Part shown: piece by piece, positions 36,640-45,214 of the stretch
Numbering within the stretch: the first letter of the stretch is position 1
Layout of the letters: each line of letters starts with the position of its first letter
Source of the DNA: Lachnospiraceae bacterium
Lineage (GTDB): Bacteria; Bacillota; Clostridia; Lachnospirales; Lachnospiraceae
Direction of reading: 5' to 3'
Length of the DNA: 61,075 bases
NCBI GenBank assembly: GCA_017438775.1
Contig: JAFRUR010000086.1
Span: 1 to 61,075, forward strand
Made by a program: the position numbers and the translations under genes
Notes under the pieces: model-generated
Database searches by the model: none
Told to the model about the DNA's origin: nothing
Seen by the model: only the letters and a program-made list of their open reading frames with translations

Positions 36640-37800
36640 ATGAAGACCCGTCGTATCCTGGCCCTTGTGCTCGCACTTACCATGGTGTTTGCACTTTTCG
36701 GCTGCGGCAACAACACCCCTTCCACCACTGCGGCTCCGACCACCACGAAGGCTCCGGAGACCAAGGCTCCCGAGTCCCAGGCCCCCGGCACCACTGCGGA
36801 TGCCAAGGCGGCTGTGGACGAATTCCTGGCGAAGGGACTTGAGAAGCCCCTCACCTGGTCGGTCGCGACCGGCACCGGCACCGGCAAGCAGTACGTCTTC
36901 ATGTCTTCCATCGGCGGCGTCGTCAATGAGAAGATCAACAACCTGACCTGGAACATGGAGTCCTCCAACGGCGGCGTGGACAACGTGAACCAGATGAAGG
37001 AAGGCACCTTCGACATGGGCTTTGTGCAGCAGGATACGGCCTATGAGGCCGTCAACGGCGTGGGCGATTTCGACGAAGCCTATCCGGACCTTCGTGCCGT
37101 GTTCCCCTGCTATACCCAGCAGTTCTTCATTGCCACGACCAGCGAGAAGCTCGGCAACAACGAGATCAAGGACATCCACGAGATGGACGGCATGGTCTGC
37201 GGTACCGGCAAGGTCACGGGTTCCGTCTGGATCTCCGTGCTGAAGCTGCAGGAAGTCTTTGACATGAGCAAGATCGAGTTCCGCGAGCTGACCACCGGCG
37301 ATACCTTCAGCCAGATGGCCGAAGGCCGTGTCGACATGTCCATGGGCGTGCAGGGCCAGCCGAACACCAACATCACCGAGTACGCGACCAACGCCGCGAA
37401 CCCTCCTCTGTATCACCCCTGGCTGTCCGACGCTCTGATCGATCAGATCCTTGAGAAGTATCCTTTCTACTCCAAGGATGTCATCGCGAAAGAGACCTAC
37501 AAGTCCCTGACCGCGGATTATCCGACCTACGGCTGCTGGGCCTTCGTGTTCTGCGACAAGAAGCAGGATGATCTGGCCTGCTACCTGATCTGCAAGGCTC
37601 TGTTCGAGAACACTCAGGATCTCGCTGTGACCCTTGACTCCTTCAAGACCCTGAAGCCCGAGCAGATCACCAACTGCGTGCTTCCGCTCAAGACCGGCGC
37701 GATCTGGTTCTACGAGGAGCAAGGCGTGCAGATCCCGAAGGAGCTGTATCCGGAAGAGTACATCTCCCTTGAGGACTATGTTGCCTCTCTCGGCAAGTAA
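36640..37800 (+). CDS. TAXI-family TRAP transporter solute-binding lipoprotein (386 aa)
   Basis: Lipoprotein signal peptide with lipobox LFGC (Cys about residue 21), then a Thr/Pro/Ala-rich linker of about 30 residues, and the TAXI binding domain. WSVATGTGTGKQYVF corresponds to the TAXI family's conserved Gly-rich loop. AAAGGAGG precedes the ATG at 36640; the ORF upstream of it is permease shadow. It captures the substrate outside and hands it to the permease encoded before it. Confidence 0.93.
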   Translation: MKTRRILALVLALTMVFALFGCGNNTPSTTAAPTTTKAPETKAPESQAPGTTADAKAAVDEFLAKGLEKPLTWSVATGTGTGKQYVFMSSIGGVVNEKINNLTWNMESSNGGVDNVNQMKEGTFDMGFVQQDTAYEAVNGVGDFDEAYPDLRAVFPCYTQQFFIATTSEKLGNNEIKDIHEMDGMVCGTGKVTGSVWISVLKLQEVFDMSKIEFRELTTGDTFSQMAEGRVDMSMGVQGQPNTNITEYATNAANPPLYHPWLSDALIDQILEKYPFYSKDVIAKETYKSLTADYPTYGCWAFVFCDKKQDDLACYLICKALFENTQDLAVTLDSFKTLKPEQITNCVLPLKTGAIWFYEEQGVQIPKELYPEEYISLEDYVASLGK

Positions 37801-37817
37801 GTAAAAACCAACGGATC

Positions 37818-37844
37818 GGGGGCAGGGTGCGTCCTGCCCCCTTT
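37818..37844 (+). terminator. Intercistronic hairpin after the binding-protein gene
   Basis: Nine-base stem GGGGGCAGG/CCTGCCCCC with only three T after it. Likely partial termination or 3'-end protection, which would raise binding-protein mRNA relative to the downstream lyase. Confidence 0.6.
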
Positions 37845-37858
37845 GAAAGGAGATCAGA

Positions 37859-38848
37859 ATGACAAAGCCCGAAGAACTTCGGAAGAACATGCCCGGCCTG
37901 TGCTTCGTGACACTCACCCCCTTCGATGAGAACGGCAAACTGCGCCTGGACTGGTATCGTGAGAACGTCCGCTTCCTGCTGGACAAGGTCAAAGGTGTCG
38001 AGTGCACCATCACTCCCTGCGGCTCCAACGGCGAATTCGCTGCCATGAGCGAGGAAGAACATAAGGCCGTCCTGCAGGTTTGTCTGGAAGAGGTGAACGG
38101 AGCGCATCCGGTCGTTGCCGGAGCGGGCCGCGCCAGCACCTACAACACGATCGAGATCGCGAAGTTCGCGCAGGAGAACGGCGCGGACGCGGTGCAGATC
38201 ATCCATCCGTACTATTTCGTTCCCACGAAGGACGGCATGAAGCGCCACTATGTCGAGCTCGCCAAGGCTCTGGACATCGGCATCGTCGTCTACAACAACC
38301 CCGCATTTTCCGGCTCCTGGATCAACCCCGCGCTGATGAAGGAGATCGTGAACGAGTGCGACGGCAAGATCATCGCCATCAAGGAGAACACCCCGCATCT
38401 GATGCTCTTTGACGCCATGGTCAAGGCCATGAAACCCCTGGGCGTCGGCGTTCACTCCGGTTTCGGCGAGCAGTGGTACGCCTATGAATTCCCGTACGGC
38501 GCGGCCGGCATGGTGTCTCCGTTCGGCAACTTCTTCCCGGAGTATCCCATCGCTCTGTACGCCGCTGCTCAGAAGTATGACTTTGACGGCATCCGCGCCC
38601 AGCTCGCGAAGATGCAGCCGTATTACAGCTTTGTGGGCCGCTGCGCCGCGAAGCGCGGCGACACCGGCGTGATCGGCAAGCCCGGCGGCTCCATCTACGG
38701 CGAGGGCAACCTCCGCTTCGGCGTCCTCAAGGAAGCCATGAACCTGATGGGGCTTCACGGCGGCTTTATGCGTCTGCCCCTGGTGGGTCTGGAAGATGAC
38801 GAGCGCGCCGAGCTGAAGGAGATCCTGAAGAACCTCGGGCTCGTATAA
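37859..38848 (+). CDS. DHDPS/N-acetylneuraminate lyase-family aldolase or dehydratase (329 aa)
   Basis: TIM-barrel Schiff-base enzyme. The Schiff-base lysine is in IIAIKENTP, the conserved tyrosine in IVVYNNP, and the keto-acid loop is TPCGSNGEF. Length of 329 is longer than DapA (about 295), with a distinct C-terminus, so lysine biosynthesis is unlikely; a 2-keto-3-deoxy-acid aldolase or dehydratase acting after the dehydratase at 32884 fits. AAAGGAG precedes the ATG. Confidence 0.88.
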   Translation: MTKPEELRKNMPGLCFVTLTPFDENGKLRLDWYRENVRFLLDKVKGVECTITPCGSNGEFAAMSEEEHKAVLQVCLEEVNGAHPVVAGAGRASTYNTIEIAKFAQENGADAVQIIHPYYFVPTKDGMKRHYVELAKALDIGIVVYNNPAFSGSWINPALMKEIVNECDGKIIAIKENTPHLMLFDAMVKAMKPLGVGVHSGFGEQWYAYEFPYGAAGMVSPFGNFFPEYPIALYAAAQKYDFDGIRAQLAKMQPYYSFVGRCAAKRGDTGVIGKPGGSIYGEGNLRFGVLKEAMNLMGLHGGFMRLPLVGLEDDERAELKEILKNLGLV

Positions 38849-38883
38849 CTTCGGCACGCTTTTGCGCTCAGAAGAGGTGCGGG

Positions 38884-38925
38884 ACGGGCGAAATCCTATG
38901 CCGATAGGTCCGCCCCGCCCTTTTT
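38884..38925 (+). terminator. Terminator ending the rightward arm
   Basis: Imperfect hairpin (GGGCG/CGCCC outer, CCTAT/ATAGG inner) followed by TTTTT. Confidence 0.65.
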
Positions 38926-38969
38926 ATGCCTGATGAGGCTCTCGGAGCGTCAAAAACGCATCAAAAAGA

Positions 38970-39020
38970 TGTATTTTTGATACAGAGTTATTGGCAAAGA
39001 CATTACCTCTCTGGTAAAAT
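38970..39020 (+). promoter_or_regulatory. lacI promoter with an upstream dyad
   Basis: TTGGCA (38991-38996), 18-base spacer, TAAAAT (39015-39020). Just upstream is the dyad TGTAT-N5-ATACA (38970-38984). No TAAACCGGTTTA-type site is present here, so autoregulation by the same operator is not supported. Confidence 0.5.
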
Positions 39021-39086
39021 ATTCTATTGTCCATTTCGAGCAAAATATGAAGAAACAGCAATAGAATGAGAGACGGAAGAGAAGCG

Positions 39087-40103
39087 ATGAGAGAGAAGAA
39101 AATCACGATCCAGGACGTGGCGGACAGAAGCGGGGTCTCCAAGGCTACGGTTTCCAAATACCTGAATCGGCAGTATCAGTTCATGTCCAAGGAGACCGCT
39201 GCGCGCATTGCCGGCGTCATCCGGGAGCTGGACTACCGCCCCAGCATGACGGCGCGCAGCCTCAAGGCCAGGCACAGCCGTCTGATCGGCGTCGTGATGC
39301 CGCATGTCTGGTCCATGGCCATCGCGCACAGCATTCAGAGCGTCTGCGCGGAGTGCGCAAAGAACGGTTACGCCGTTATCATCTGCAGCGCGGAGGATTC
39401 CCCCGCGCAGGAGACGGAGTGCATCAACCGCCTGATCGACCAGCGCGTGGACGGTATTCTGTGCTACAGCGGAGGCGTGAACCGCAGATACCGCGATGCG
39501 GGAGTTCCTGTGGTGGTGACCAACCGCTACCAGGAGGACTGCCCTCTGGACATGGTCATCATCGAAAACTACGACATCGTCAAGACGGCGCTGGAAACGC
39601 TTCGCAAAGACGGCTATGAGAGCATCGCTTATGTGACCACACGCGTCACGCCTCTCAGCAATAAGATCATCCGTGAGAAAGCGTTCGATGACTATGTCGC
39701 GGAAAACGGTCTGGAGGACCTTTTCCCGAAGTACACGGCGGAGACCGGCTCCATCCATGAGTTCGCGAAGATTCTGGCGGATTTCGGAAAGAGCCGTCCC
39801 GGAAAGAAAAAGGCAGTCTTTGCCTCGAGCAACAGCACCCTGCGGAGAGTCATGACCGCCATCGAGATGGAAAAAAGCATTCCCCGCGATCTCGGTCTGT
39901 GCGGGTATGAGTTGGGCGGCGGAAACGAGGACAGCCTCGTGCCCGGTGCGCTTCTGCTGCAGTACCCTCTGAACCAGATGGCAAAACAGGCTGTGGATCT
40001 GCTGATCTCCCGCATCGAGGGGGACAAGGCGGATATGCCTATGAGAATCAAGATCGAACCGCGCCTGATCCGCTGCCCGGACAGCCTCCTTGAGGTAAAG
40101 TAA
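39087..40103 (+). CDS. LacI-family transcriptional regulator (338 aa)
   Basis: The N-terminal HTH TIQDVADRSGVSKATVSKYLN and hinge (YRPSMTARSLKARHSR) are followed by a periplasmic-binding-like effector domain (LIGVVMPHVWSMAIAHSIQS). The start at 39087 places the HTH at the usual position; an in-frame ATG at 39066 has weaker support. It is the only LacI protein in the window and the obvious candidate to bind the CG-centred operators at 32646-32831. Its effector is likely an intermediate of the island pathway. Confidence 0.93.
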   Translation: MREKKITIQDVADRSGVSKATVSKYLNRQYQFMSKETAARIAGVIRELDYRPSMTARSLKARHSRLIGVVMPHVWSMAIAHSIQSVCAECAKNGYAVIICSAEDSPAQETECINRLIDQRVDGILCYSGGVNRRYRDAGVPVVVTNRYQEDCPLDMVIIENYDIVKTALETLRKDGYESIAYVTTRVTPLSNKIIREKAFDDYVAENGLEDLFPKYTAETGSIHEFAKILADFGKSRPGKKKAVFASSNSTLRRVMTAIEMEKSIPRDLGLCGYELGGGNEDSLVPGALLLQYPLNQMAKQAVDLLISRIEGDKADMPMRIKIEPRLIRCPDSLLEVK

Positions 40104-40148
40104 GCCGGAGAAATGCGGTGTCTGCGGCGCGCATCAAAGGACACAAAG

Positions 40149-41201
40149 ATGGAAAGAATCCTGGTCATCAATCCCGGCTCCACCTCTTTCAAACTGGCCG
40201 TCTTCGAGGACCGCGAAAAGAAAGTGGAGAAAAACATCACCTATACCGCAGAGCAGATGGCTTCGTTTGCGTCCTTCGAGGACCAGTACGATATGCGGCG
40301 CCAGACGGTCTTCGACTTTCTGAAAGACACAGGCTATGCTCCGGAGGATATCACAGCTGTCGCGGCCCGCGGCTCCGGCTTTGGGCCGATGGAGTCGGGG
40401 GCCTATGTTATTGACGAAGCGCTGGAAAAGGCCTGCCACACAAACGTCAGACACGCCTCTTTTCTGGCCACTGTTATCGGATACGAATTTGTAAAGACGT
40501 ACGGGATCCCCGGCTTTGTCTATGACTGTCAGAGCGCCGTCACCATGGAGCCTTACGTTCAGATGACAGGTCTTCCGGAGCTGCAGCGGCGCGCGGGCGG
40601 CCACGTCCTCAACAGCCGCGCGGCGGCCAGGAAGGCGGCAGAGAAGGCCGGAAAACGGTACGAGGACGGCGTTTATATCGTTGCGCATCTTGGAGGCGGC
40701 TGCACCACCTCCCTGCATAACTGCGGGCGGATCATCGACGTGATCGGCGGGGAAGAGGGGACGTTCTCTCCCGAGCGTGCGGGAGGACTCCCCATGCGGG
40801 GCTTTACGAAGCTCTGCTTCAGCGGAAAATACACGCAGCGCGAAGTGGCTGCGTTCTTTACCGGAACCGGAGGTTTTGTGGCCCATCTCGGGACCAACGA
40901 TGCGCGGGAAGTGGCCCGCCGGATGCGCGAGGGGGACGAAAAAGCCCTGATGGTCTGTCGCGGCATGGGATACCGGATCAGCCGCGACATCGGCGCACTC
41001 TTTGCCGTGGCGGGACCGCAGGTGGACGGAATCGTTCTGACCGGCGGCCTGGCGTATTTCGAGGAGTTGATGTCGATGGTTGTGGAGCGTGTGAAAAAGC
41101 TCGCGCCTGTCACCGTTCTCCCGGGCACATTTGAGATGGAAGCTCTCGCCTTCGGTGTGCTGCGCGTGCTCAGCGGCGAGGAAGAAGCGCGCAGGTTGTA
41201 A
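40149..41201 (+). CDS. buk: Butyrate kinase-family acyl kinase (350 aa)
   Basis: ASKHA acyl kinase producing ATP from acyl phosphate. N-terminal ERILVINPGSTSFKLAVFE, central AHLGGGCTTSLHN and the GGEEGTFSPERAGGLP segment match butyrate kinase rather than acetate kinase, and 350 residues is the right length. It starts 45 bases after lacI and precedes pduL. The acyl group may be branched or hydroxylated rather than butyryl. Confidence 0.9.
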   Translation: MERILVINPGSTSFKLAVFEDREKKVEKNITYTAEQMASFASFEDQYDMRRQTVFDFLKDTGYAPEDITAVAARGSGFGPMESGAYVIDEALEKACHTNVRHASFLATVIGYEFVKTYGIPGFVYDCQSAVTMEPYVQMTGLPELQRRAGGHVLNSRAAARKAAEKAGKRYEDGVYIVAHLGGGCTTSLHNCGRIIDVIGGEEGTFSPERAGGLPMRGFTKLCFSGKYTQREVAAFFTGTGGFVAHLGTNDAREVARRMREGDEKALMVCRGMGYRISRDIGALFAVAGPQVDGIVLTGGLAYFEELMSMVVERVKKLAPVTVLPGTFEMEALAFGVLRVLSGEEEARRL

Positions 41202-41227
41202 CGGATCTGTTTTAGGAGGATATGACC

Positions 41228-41812
41228 GTGAGAACGGATGTTGAAGTTTCGATGTCGAACCGCCATGCACATCTGACGGCGGAACTGGTGGAAGCCCTGT
41301 TCGGCGAGGGCTATGAACTGCATGAGATGAGAAAGGTGGGCGTGCGTGAATTCGCTTCCCAGGAGACGATCACAGCATACGGCCCCAAGGGAAAAGTCGC
41401 GGATATCCGTGTCATGGGGCCGCCCCGCAGCTACTGCCAGATCGAACTGCTGATGGGAGATACCTACAAACTGGGCATCGAGGCAGTCCTTTGCGATTCC
41501 GGACATGTGGACAACGCCGCGGATCTGGTGCTTGAGGGACCGGCCGGCAAGGTCGCCGTTCCGCACTGCGGGATCGTGGCGCGCCGCCACCTTCACCTGG
41601 GCCAGGTGGTAGCGGATCAGTATGAGGTCAAGGTGGGCGACATCGTGAGTGTGCGCGTCGGCGGAGAACGCGGCGTCATCTTCAACAATGTGATCGTGCG
41701 CTCCGGCCGCAGCGACCGGTGCAAATTCCACATCGACGTGGAGGAAGGCAATGCGGCGGGCCTGCGCGGCGTCACCCGGGGAGAGATCGTCTCCATTGAC
41801 GAAAGGAGTTAA
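41228..41812 (+). CDS. pduL: PduL-type phosphate acyltransferase (194 aa)
   Basis: Converts acyl-CoA plus phosphate to acyl phosphate. Two zinc-binding histidine clusters, SNRHAHL near the N-terminus and ARRHLHLG in the middle, with VMGPPRSYCQIEL between them, define the family. No encapsulation peptide is visible, so it is probably cytosolic, not microcompartment-bound. The GTG at 41228 lies 8 bases after AGGAGG, so it is preferred to the ATG six bases earlier, which almost touches the SD. The pairing with buk replaces the usual Ptb. Confidence 0.88.
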   Translation: MRTDVEVSMSNRHAHLTAELVEALFGEGYELHEMRKVGVREFASQETITAYGPKGKVADIRVMGPPRSYCQIELLMGDTYKLGIEAVLCDSGHVDNAADLVLEGPAGKVAVPHCGIVARRHLHLGQVVADQYEVKVGDIVSVRVGGERGVIFNNVIVRSGRSDRCKFHIDVEEGNAAGLRGVTRGEIVSIDERS

Positions 41813-41814
41813 TC

Positions 41815-42018
41815 ATGCCGAAGATCGTCGTTACGGAAGATAGCTGCAAGGGCTGCAAACTGTGTCTGGCCGCGTGTCCGAAGCATCTTCTGGTCGTGGG
41901 AGAAAAGTACAATGCCAAGGGCGTGCGCCCTGTCGTGCAGGTGCGGGAAGAGGAATGCACCGGGTGCAAACTCTGCGCCATCATGTGTCCGGATTCCGCC
42001 ATAAGCGTCTATCGGTGA
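41815..42018 (+). CDS. 2-oxoacid:ferredoxin oxidoreductase, ferredoxin-like delta subunit (67 aa)
   Basis: Two C-x2-C-x2-C-x3-C-P cluster motifs (CKGCKLCLAACP and CTGCKLCAIMCP). It starts 2 bases after pduL and precedes the alpha subunit, the normal order for VOR/KOR complexes. It carries electrons from the TPP centre to ferredoxin. Confidence 0.92.
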   Translation: MPKIVVTEDSCKGCKLCLAACPKHLLVVGEKYNAKGVRPVVQVREEECTGCKLCAIMCPDSAISVYR

Positions 42019-42031
42019 GCGAGGAGAGAAG

Positions 42032-43111
42032 ATGAGCAAGAAAGAGACTTTATCGGAAGGCAAGAGACAGATTCTCTCCGGCAACACTGCGCTCGCGGAA
42101 GCGGCGGTGCGGGCAGGCTGCAAGTTTTATGCCGGATATCCCATCACACCGCAGACCGCCATCACGGAGTATCTGTCCGAGCGCATGGCAGAGACCGGCG
42201 GCGTGTTCGTTCAGGCAGAGAGTGAGGTCGCTGCCATCAACATGGTGCTGGGCGCGTCCGCAGCCGGCGCACGTGCAATGACGGCAACCTCCTGCCAGGG
42301 TCTTTCCCTGATGGCCGAGGGCATGAGTTCTCTGGCCGCCGGCCGCATCCCGGGCGTGATCGTGGACGTCCAGCGAGGCGGCGCCGGGACAGGCGCCATT
42401 CTGCCGTCCCAGTGCGACTACAGCTTTGTGACGCGCAGCCTCGGCCACGGCGGGCTGCACGCGTATGTGTTCGGCCCCTCCACAGTCCAGGAGATCGTGG
42501 ACGTTACCGGCCGCGCTTTTGACATTGCAGACGAATACCGCACCCCGGTGCTCATCCTGACCGACGGCGTACTGGGCCTCATGATGGAAGCCGTCACGCT
42601 TCCGGAGTTCAAGGAAGACATTCCGGACCGCGAGTGGAAGATCGAAGGCCGCGAGGGCCTGCGCCCGAAGATGATGACGGGCGACAACGTCAAGCCTCCG
42701 ATCGCTCAGGAGAACCGCCTGCGCGACATCTTCGTGCCCATGTACGAAGAGTGGGAGCAGGATCCGCTCTATGAAGAAGTGGAGACGGAGGACGCGGAAC
42801 TGATCATCGCGGCGTGGGGGTCTGTCGCGCGCGTCGCGAAGACTGCCCTTAAGGAGCTGCGCGAGGAAGGTTACCGCGTGGGAATGATCCGTCCCATCAG
42901 TCTTTATCCGTTCCCGACGCAGGCCTTCCGTTCCCTCGATCCCGCAAAGGTGAAGAACATCGTCGTGGCCGAGCATGCCCTGCCTCCGCAGCTCATGTTC
43001 GATGTGGACCACGCGGTGCAGGGAAGGATCCCGCTTACCAGCTGCACGCATTCCTCCGGTGTCCTTCTGTCGCCGGACGAGATCGCGGACGCGTGCCGCA
43101 AGCTTCTGTGA
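42032..43111 (+). CDS. 2-oxoacid:ferredoxin oxidoreductase alpha subunit, VorB/KorA type (359 aa)
   Basis: Pyrimidine-binding and transketolase C-like domains. GCKFYAGYPITPQTAITEYL and VQAESEVAAINMVLGAS are the family hallmarks. It resembles the subunit annotated VorB (3-methyl-2-oxobutanoate dehydrogenase), so a branched or otherwise non-pyruvate 2-oxoacid is likely. The SD is GAGGAGAG. Works with the delta, beta and gamma subunits encoded around it. Confidence 0.92.
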   Translation: MSKKETLSEGKRQILSGNTALAEAAVRAGCKFYAGYPITPQTAITEYLSERMAETGGVFVQAESEVAAINMVLGASAAGARAMTATSCQGLSLMAEGMSSLAAGRIPGVIVDVQRGGAGTGAILPSQCDYSFVTRSLGHGGLHAYVFGPSTVQEIVDVTGRAFDIADEYRTPVLILTDGVLGLMMEAVTLPEFKEDIPDREWKIEGREGLRPKMMTGDNVKPPIAQENRLRDIFVPMYEEWEQDPLYEEVETEDAELIIAAWGSVARVAKTALKELREEGYRVGMIRPISLYPFPTQAFRSLDPAKVKNIVVAEHALPPQLMFDVDHAVQGRIPLTSCTHSSGVLLSPDEIADACRKLL

Positions 43112-43124
43112 GGAGGGCATGGCA

Positions 43125-43871
43125 ATGGAACTGACTTACGGAAAAGAACTCAACAAGGCCCTGTTTAACCACGACAGCGGCTTCTGCCCCGGGTGCATGC
43201 ATCCTCTGATCAACAAGATTCTGGGCGAGGTCCTCACGGAAAACGGATATCTCGAAAACACCGTCATGGTGATGCCCATCGGCTGTGGATGCAACACCAT
43301 CCGCTACATGGACGTGGACATGGTGCGCGGCCTGCATGGGCGCGCCGGTGCGGTGGCGACGGGCTTCAAACGCGTGCGTCCCGACAAGGTCGTGATCACG
43401 TATCAGGGCGACGGCGACGCGGCGGCCATCGGCGGCCTGGAGACCTTTTACGCCGCCAACCGCGGAGAGGCCTTCACGGCCATCATGGTCAACAATCAGA
43501 TTTTCGGCATGACCGGCGGACAGATGTCTCCCTGCACCCTGGTGGGGCAACAGACGACCACGGGAGAACGCCTGGCCCAGCACATGGGATATCCCGTGCA
43601 CTGCGCGGAAATGATCGCCCAGCTGCCGGCTGTGGGCTTTTGCGGGCGCTTTTCCGTCCATACGCCGAAGCATGTCCTGCAGACGAAGGCGGCCATCAAA
43701 AAGGCCATCGAGCTGCAGATGAACGAGGGAAAGTACTCCTTTATCGAGATTCTCTCGGCCTGCCCGGTCAACTGGCACATCAAACCGGAGGACGGCCCGA
43801 AGGTCATAGAGGAACGTGTCCTTCCGGAGTTCCCGCTGGGCGTGCTGCGCGACTGCACAAAGGAGGCGTAA
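43125..43871 (+). CDS. 2-oxoacid:ferredoxin oxidoreductase beta subunit (248 aa)
   Basis: TPP-binding subunit: FCPGCMHPLINK, then QGDGDAAAIGG and the metal/TPP ligands in MVNNQIFGMTGGQ. The ATG at 43125 is 8 bases from AGGAGG and is preferred to the one at 43119. Length is typical for KorB/VorA-like subunits. The gamma subunit follows one base after the stop. Confidence 0.93.
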   Translation: MELTYGKELNKALFNHDSGFCPGCMHPLINKILGEVLTENGYLENTVMVMPIGCGCNTIRYMDVDMVRGLHGRAGAVATGFKRVRPDKVVITYQGDGDAAAIGGLETFYAANRGEAFTAIMVNNQIFGMTGGQMSPCTLVGQQTTTGERLAQHMGYPVHCAEMIAQLPAVGFCGRFSVHTPKHVLQTKAAIKKAIELQMNEGKYSFIEILSACPVNWHIKPEDGPKVIEERVLPEFPLGVLRDCTKEA

Positions 43872-43872
43872 G

Positions 43873-44418
43873 ATGGAACAGAGCATCATGATCGCCGGTT
43901 TCGGCGGACAGGGCGTGCAGACGCTGGGCAAGCTTCTTGCTTATGTGGCCAACGAGAGCGGCCTGCAGGTGACCTTCTATCCCTCCTACGGCGCGGAGAT
44001 GCGCGGAGGTACTTCCAACTGCACCGTGGTCATCAGCGACAGCGAGATCGCGGCGCCTTACCGGAGCAGCGTGGACTGCGTGGCGGTATTGAACGCCCCG
44101 TCCTATACCGCGTTCGGCGGAGCCGTGAAAGACGGCGGGACGCTGATCGTCAACAGCAACCTGATCGAAGGGGCGCAGGAGAGAGCGGGACGCAGGCTGG
44201 TGAATCTTCCCCTGAACGACCTGGCGGCTGAAGCGGGTTCCCCGCTCACCCTGAATGTGATTTTGCTGGGCTTCCTCGCGCAGTACGTGGACGGTCTCTC
44301 TCCCGAGGCAGCAGAGCGCGTGGTCCGGCAGCGTCTGGGCAAACGTGCGGATCTTCTCGAGATGAACCTGAAGGCTTTTGCCCGCGGCGCGGAACTGGCG
44401 CAGGAACTGACTGCCTGA
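43873..44418 (+). CDS. 2-oxoacid:ferredoxin oxidoreductase gamma subunit (181 aa)
   Basis: Opens IMIAGFGGQGVQTLGKLLA and continues through YPSYGAEMRGGTSNC, the CoA-binding-type gamma domain of this superfamily. It starts one base after the beta subunit stop, with GGAGG in the preceding coding sequence. Completes a four-subunit enzyme that oxidises a 2-oxoacid with CoA and ferredoxin to acyl-CoA plus CO2. Confidence 0.93.
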   Translation: MEQSIMIAGFGGQGVQTLGKLLAYVANESGLQVTFYPSYGAEMRGGTSNCTVVISDSEIAAPYRSSVDCVAVLNAPSYTAFGGAVKDGGTLIVNSNLIEGAQERAGRRLVNLPLNDLAAEAGSPLTLNVILLGFLAQYVDGLSPEAAERVVRQRLGKRADLLEMNLKAFARGAELAQELTA

Positions 44419-44428
44419 GGAATCTGAC

Positions 44429-45190
44429 ATGATTCGGGCTGTCCTGTTCGATCTGGGGGGAACGCTGCACACCAAGAGCTTCTCCCCGGAGCGGGACCTG
44501 TGGGTCTCGGAAGGAATAGCAAGGCGCCTTGGGGAGCACGGCATGATACTGCCTGTGTCGGCGGAAGAACTCGCAAGGCAGATCAAAGAAGGCATGAAGG
44601 CGTACAACCGCTTTGCGGCGGAGTCGCTTACCGAGCTTCCGTCCTCCCGGATCTGGGCGAAATACATCTTTGCCCCTTACGGGGTGGAGGAGTCCTGTCT
44701 GGAGCCGTTTGCGGAGGAACTGAGCTTCCTCTATGACTGCGGAAGACCGAATGCCATGCCCCGGCCTGCGCTGCGGGAGACGATGGAGACCCTTCGTTCC
44801 ATGGGGCTGCGGCTCGGCGTGATCAGCAACATCATTTCAAAAACAGCGGTCCGGCATTATCTGGAGGAGTATGAGATCTCCGGATATATGGACTGTGTGA
44901 TCACGTCCGCGCAGACCGGAATTCGAAAACCGGACGTCCGGATCTTCCGGATCGCGGAAAAGGCGATGGGGATGCCTCCGGAACAGCTGGCTTACGTTGG
45001 GGACACCATCTCACGGGACGTGATCGGCACCAGACGTGCCGGATGGGAACTTTCGATTCGGATCGAAAACGCGGAGAGCGCCCCTCGCGACGCGGGATTT
45101 GAATCCTGCGGATACGAACCTGATGCGGCTGTGAGGCGGCTGGATGAGATTCCGCCGATCGTGGAAGCGTATAACCGAAACCAGGCTTGA
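44429..45190 (+). CDS. HAD-superfamily hydrolase (253 aa)
   Basis: Motif I is DLGGTLH, motif II VISNI, motif III lysine in RKPDVRIF, and the acidic motif IV YVGDTISRDVIG. The second acidic residue of motif I is Gly, as in several phosphatase subgroups, so activity is plausible but the general acid is missing. The cap domain is alpha-helical (subfamily IA). It may dephosphorylate an intermediate of the island, but no substrate is indicated. Confidence 0.85.
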   Translation: MIRAVLFDLGGTLHTKSFSPERDLWVSEGIARRLGEHGMILPVSAEELARQIKEGMKAYNRFAAESLTELPSSRIWAKYIFAPYGVEESCLEPFAEELSFLYDCGRPNAMPRPALRETMETLRSMGLRLGVISNIISKTAVRHYLEEYEISGYMDCVITSAQTGIRKPDVRIFRIAEKAMGMPPEQLAYVGDTISRDVIGTRRAGWELSIRIENAESAPRDAGFESCGYEPDAAVRRLDEIPPIVEAYNRNQA

Positions 45191-45214
45191 AGAAGCGCGA
45201 AAAGAGAGCAGAAA

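Noticed and set aside
37859-38848. dapA for lysine biosynthesis
   Set aside because: Longer than DapA and located in the sugar/hydroxy-acid island, separated from dapF/dapL; a catabolic lyase is more likely.
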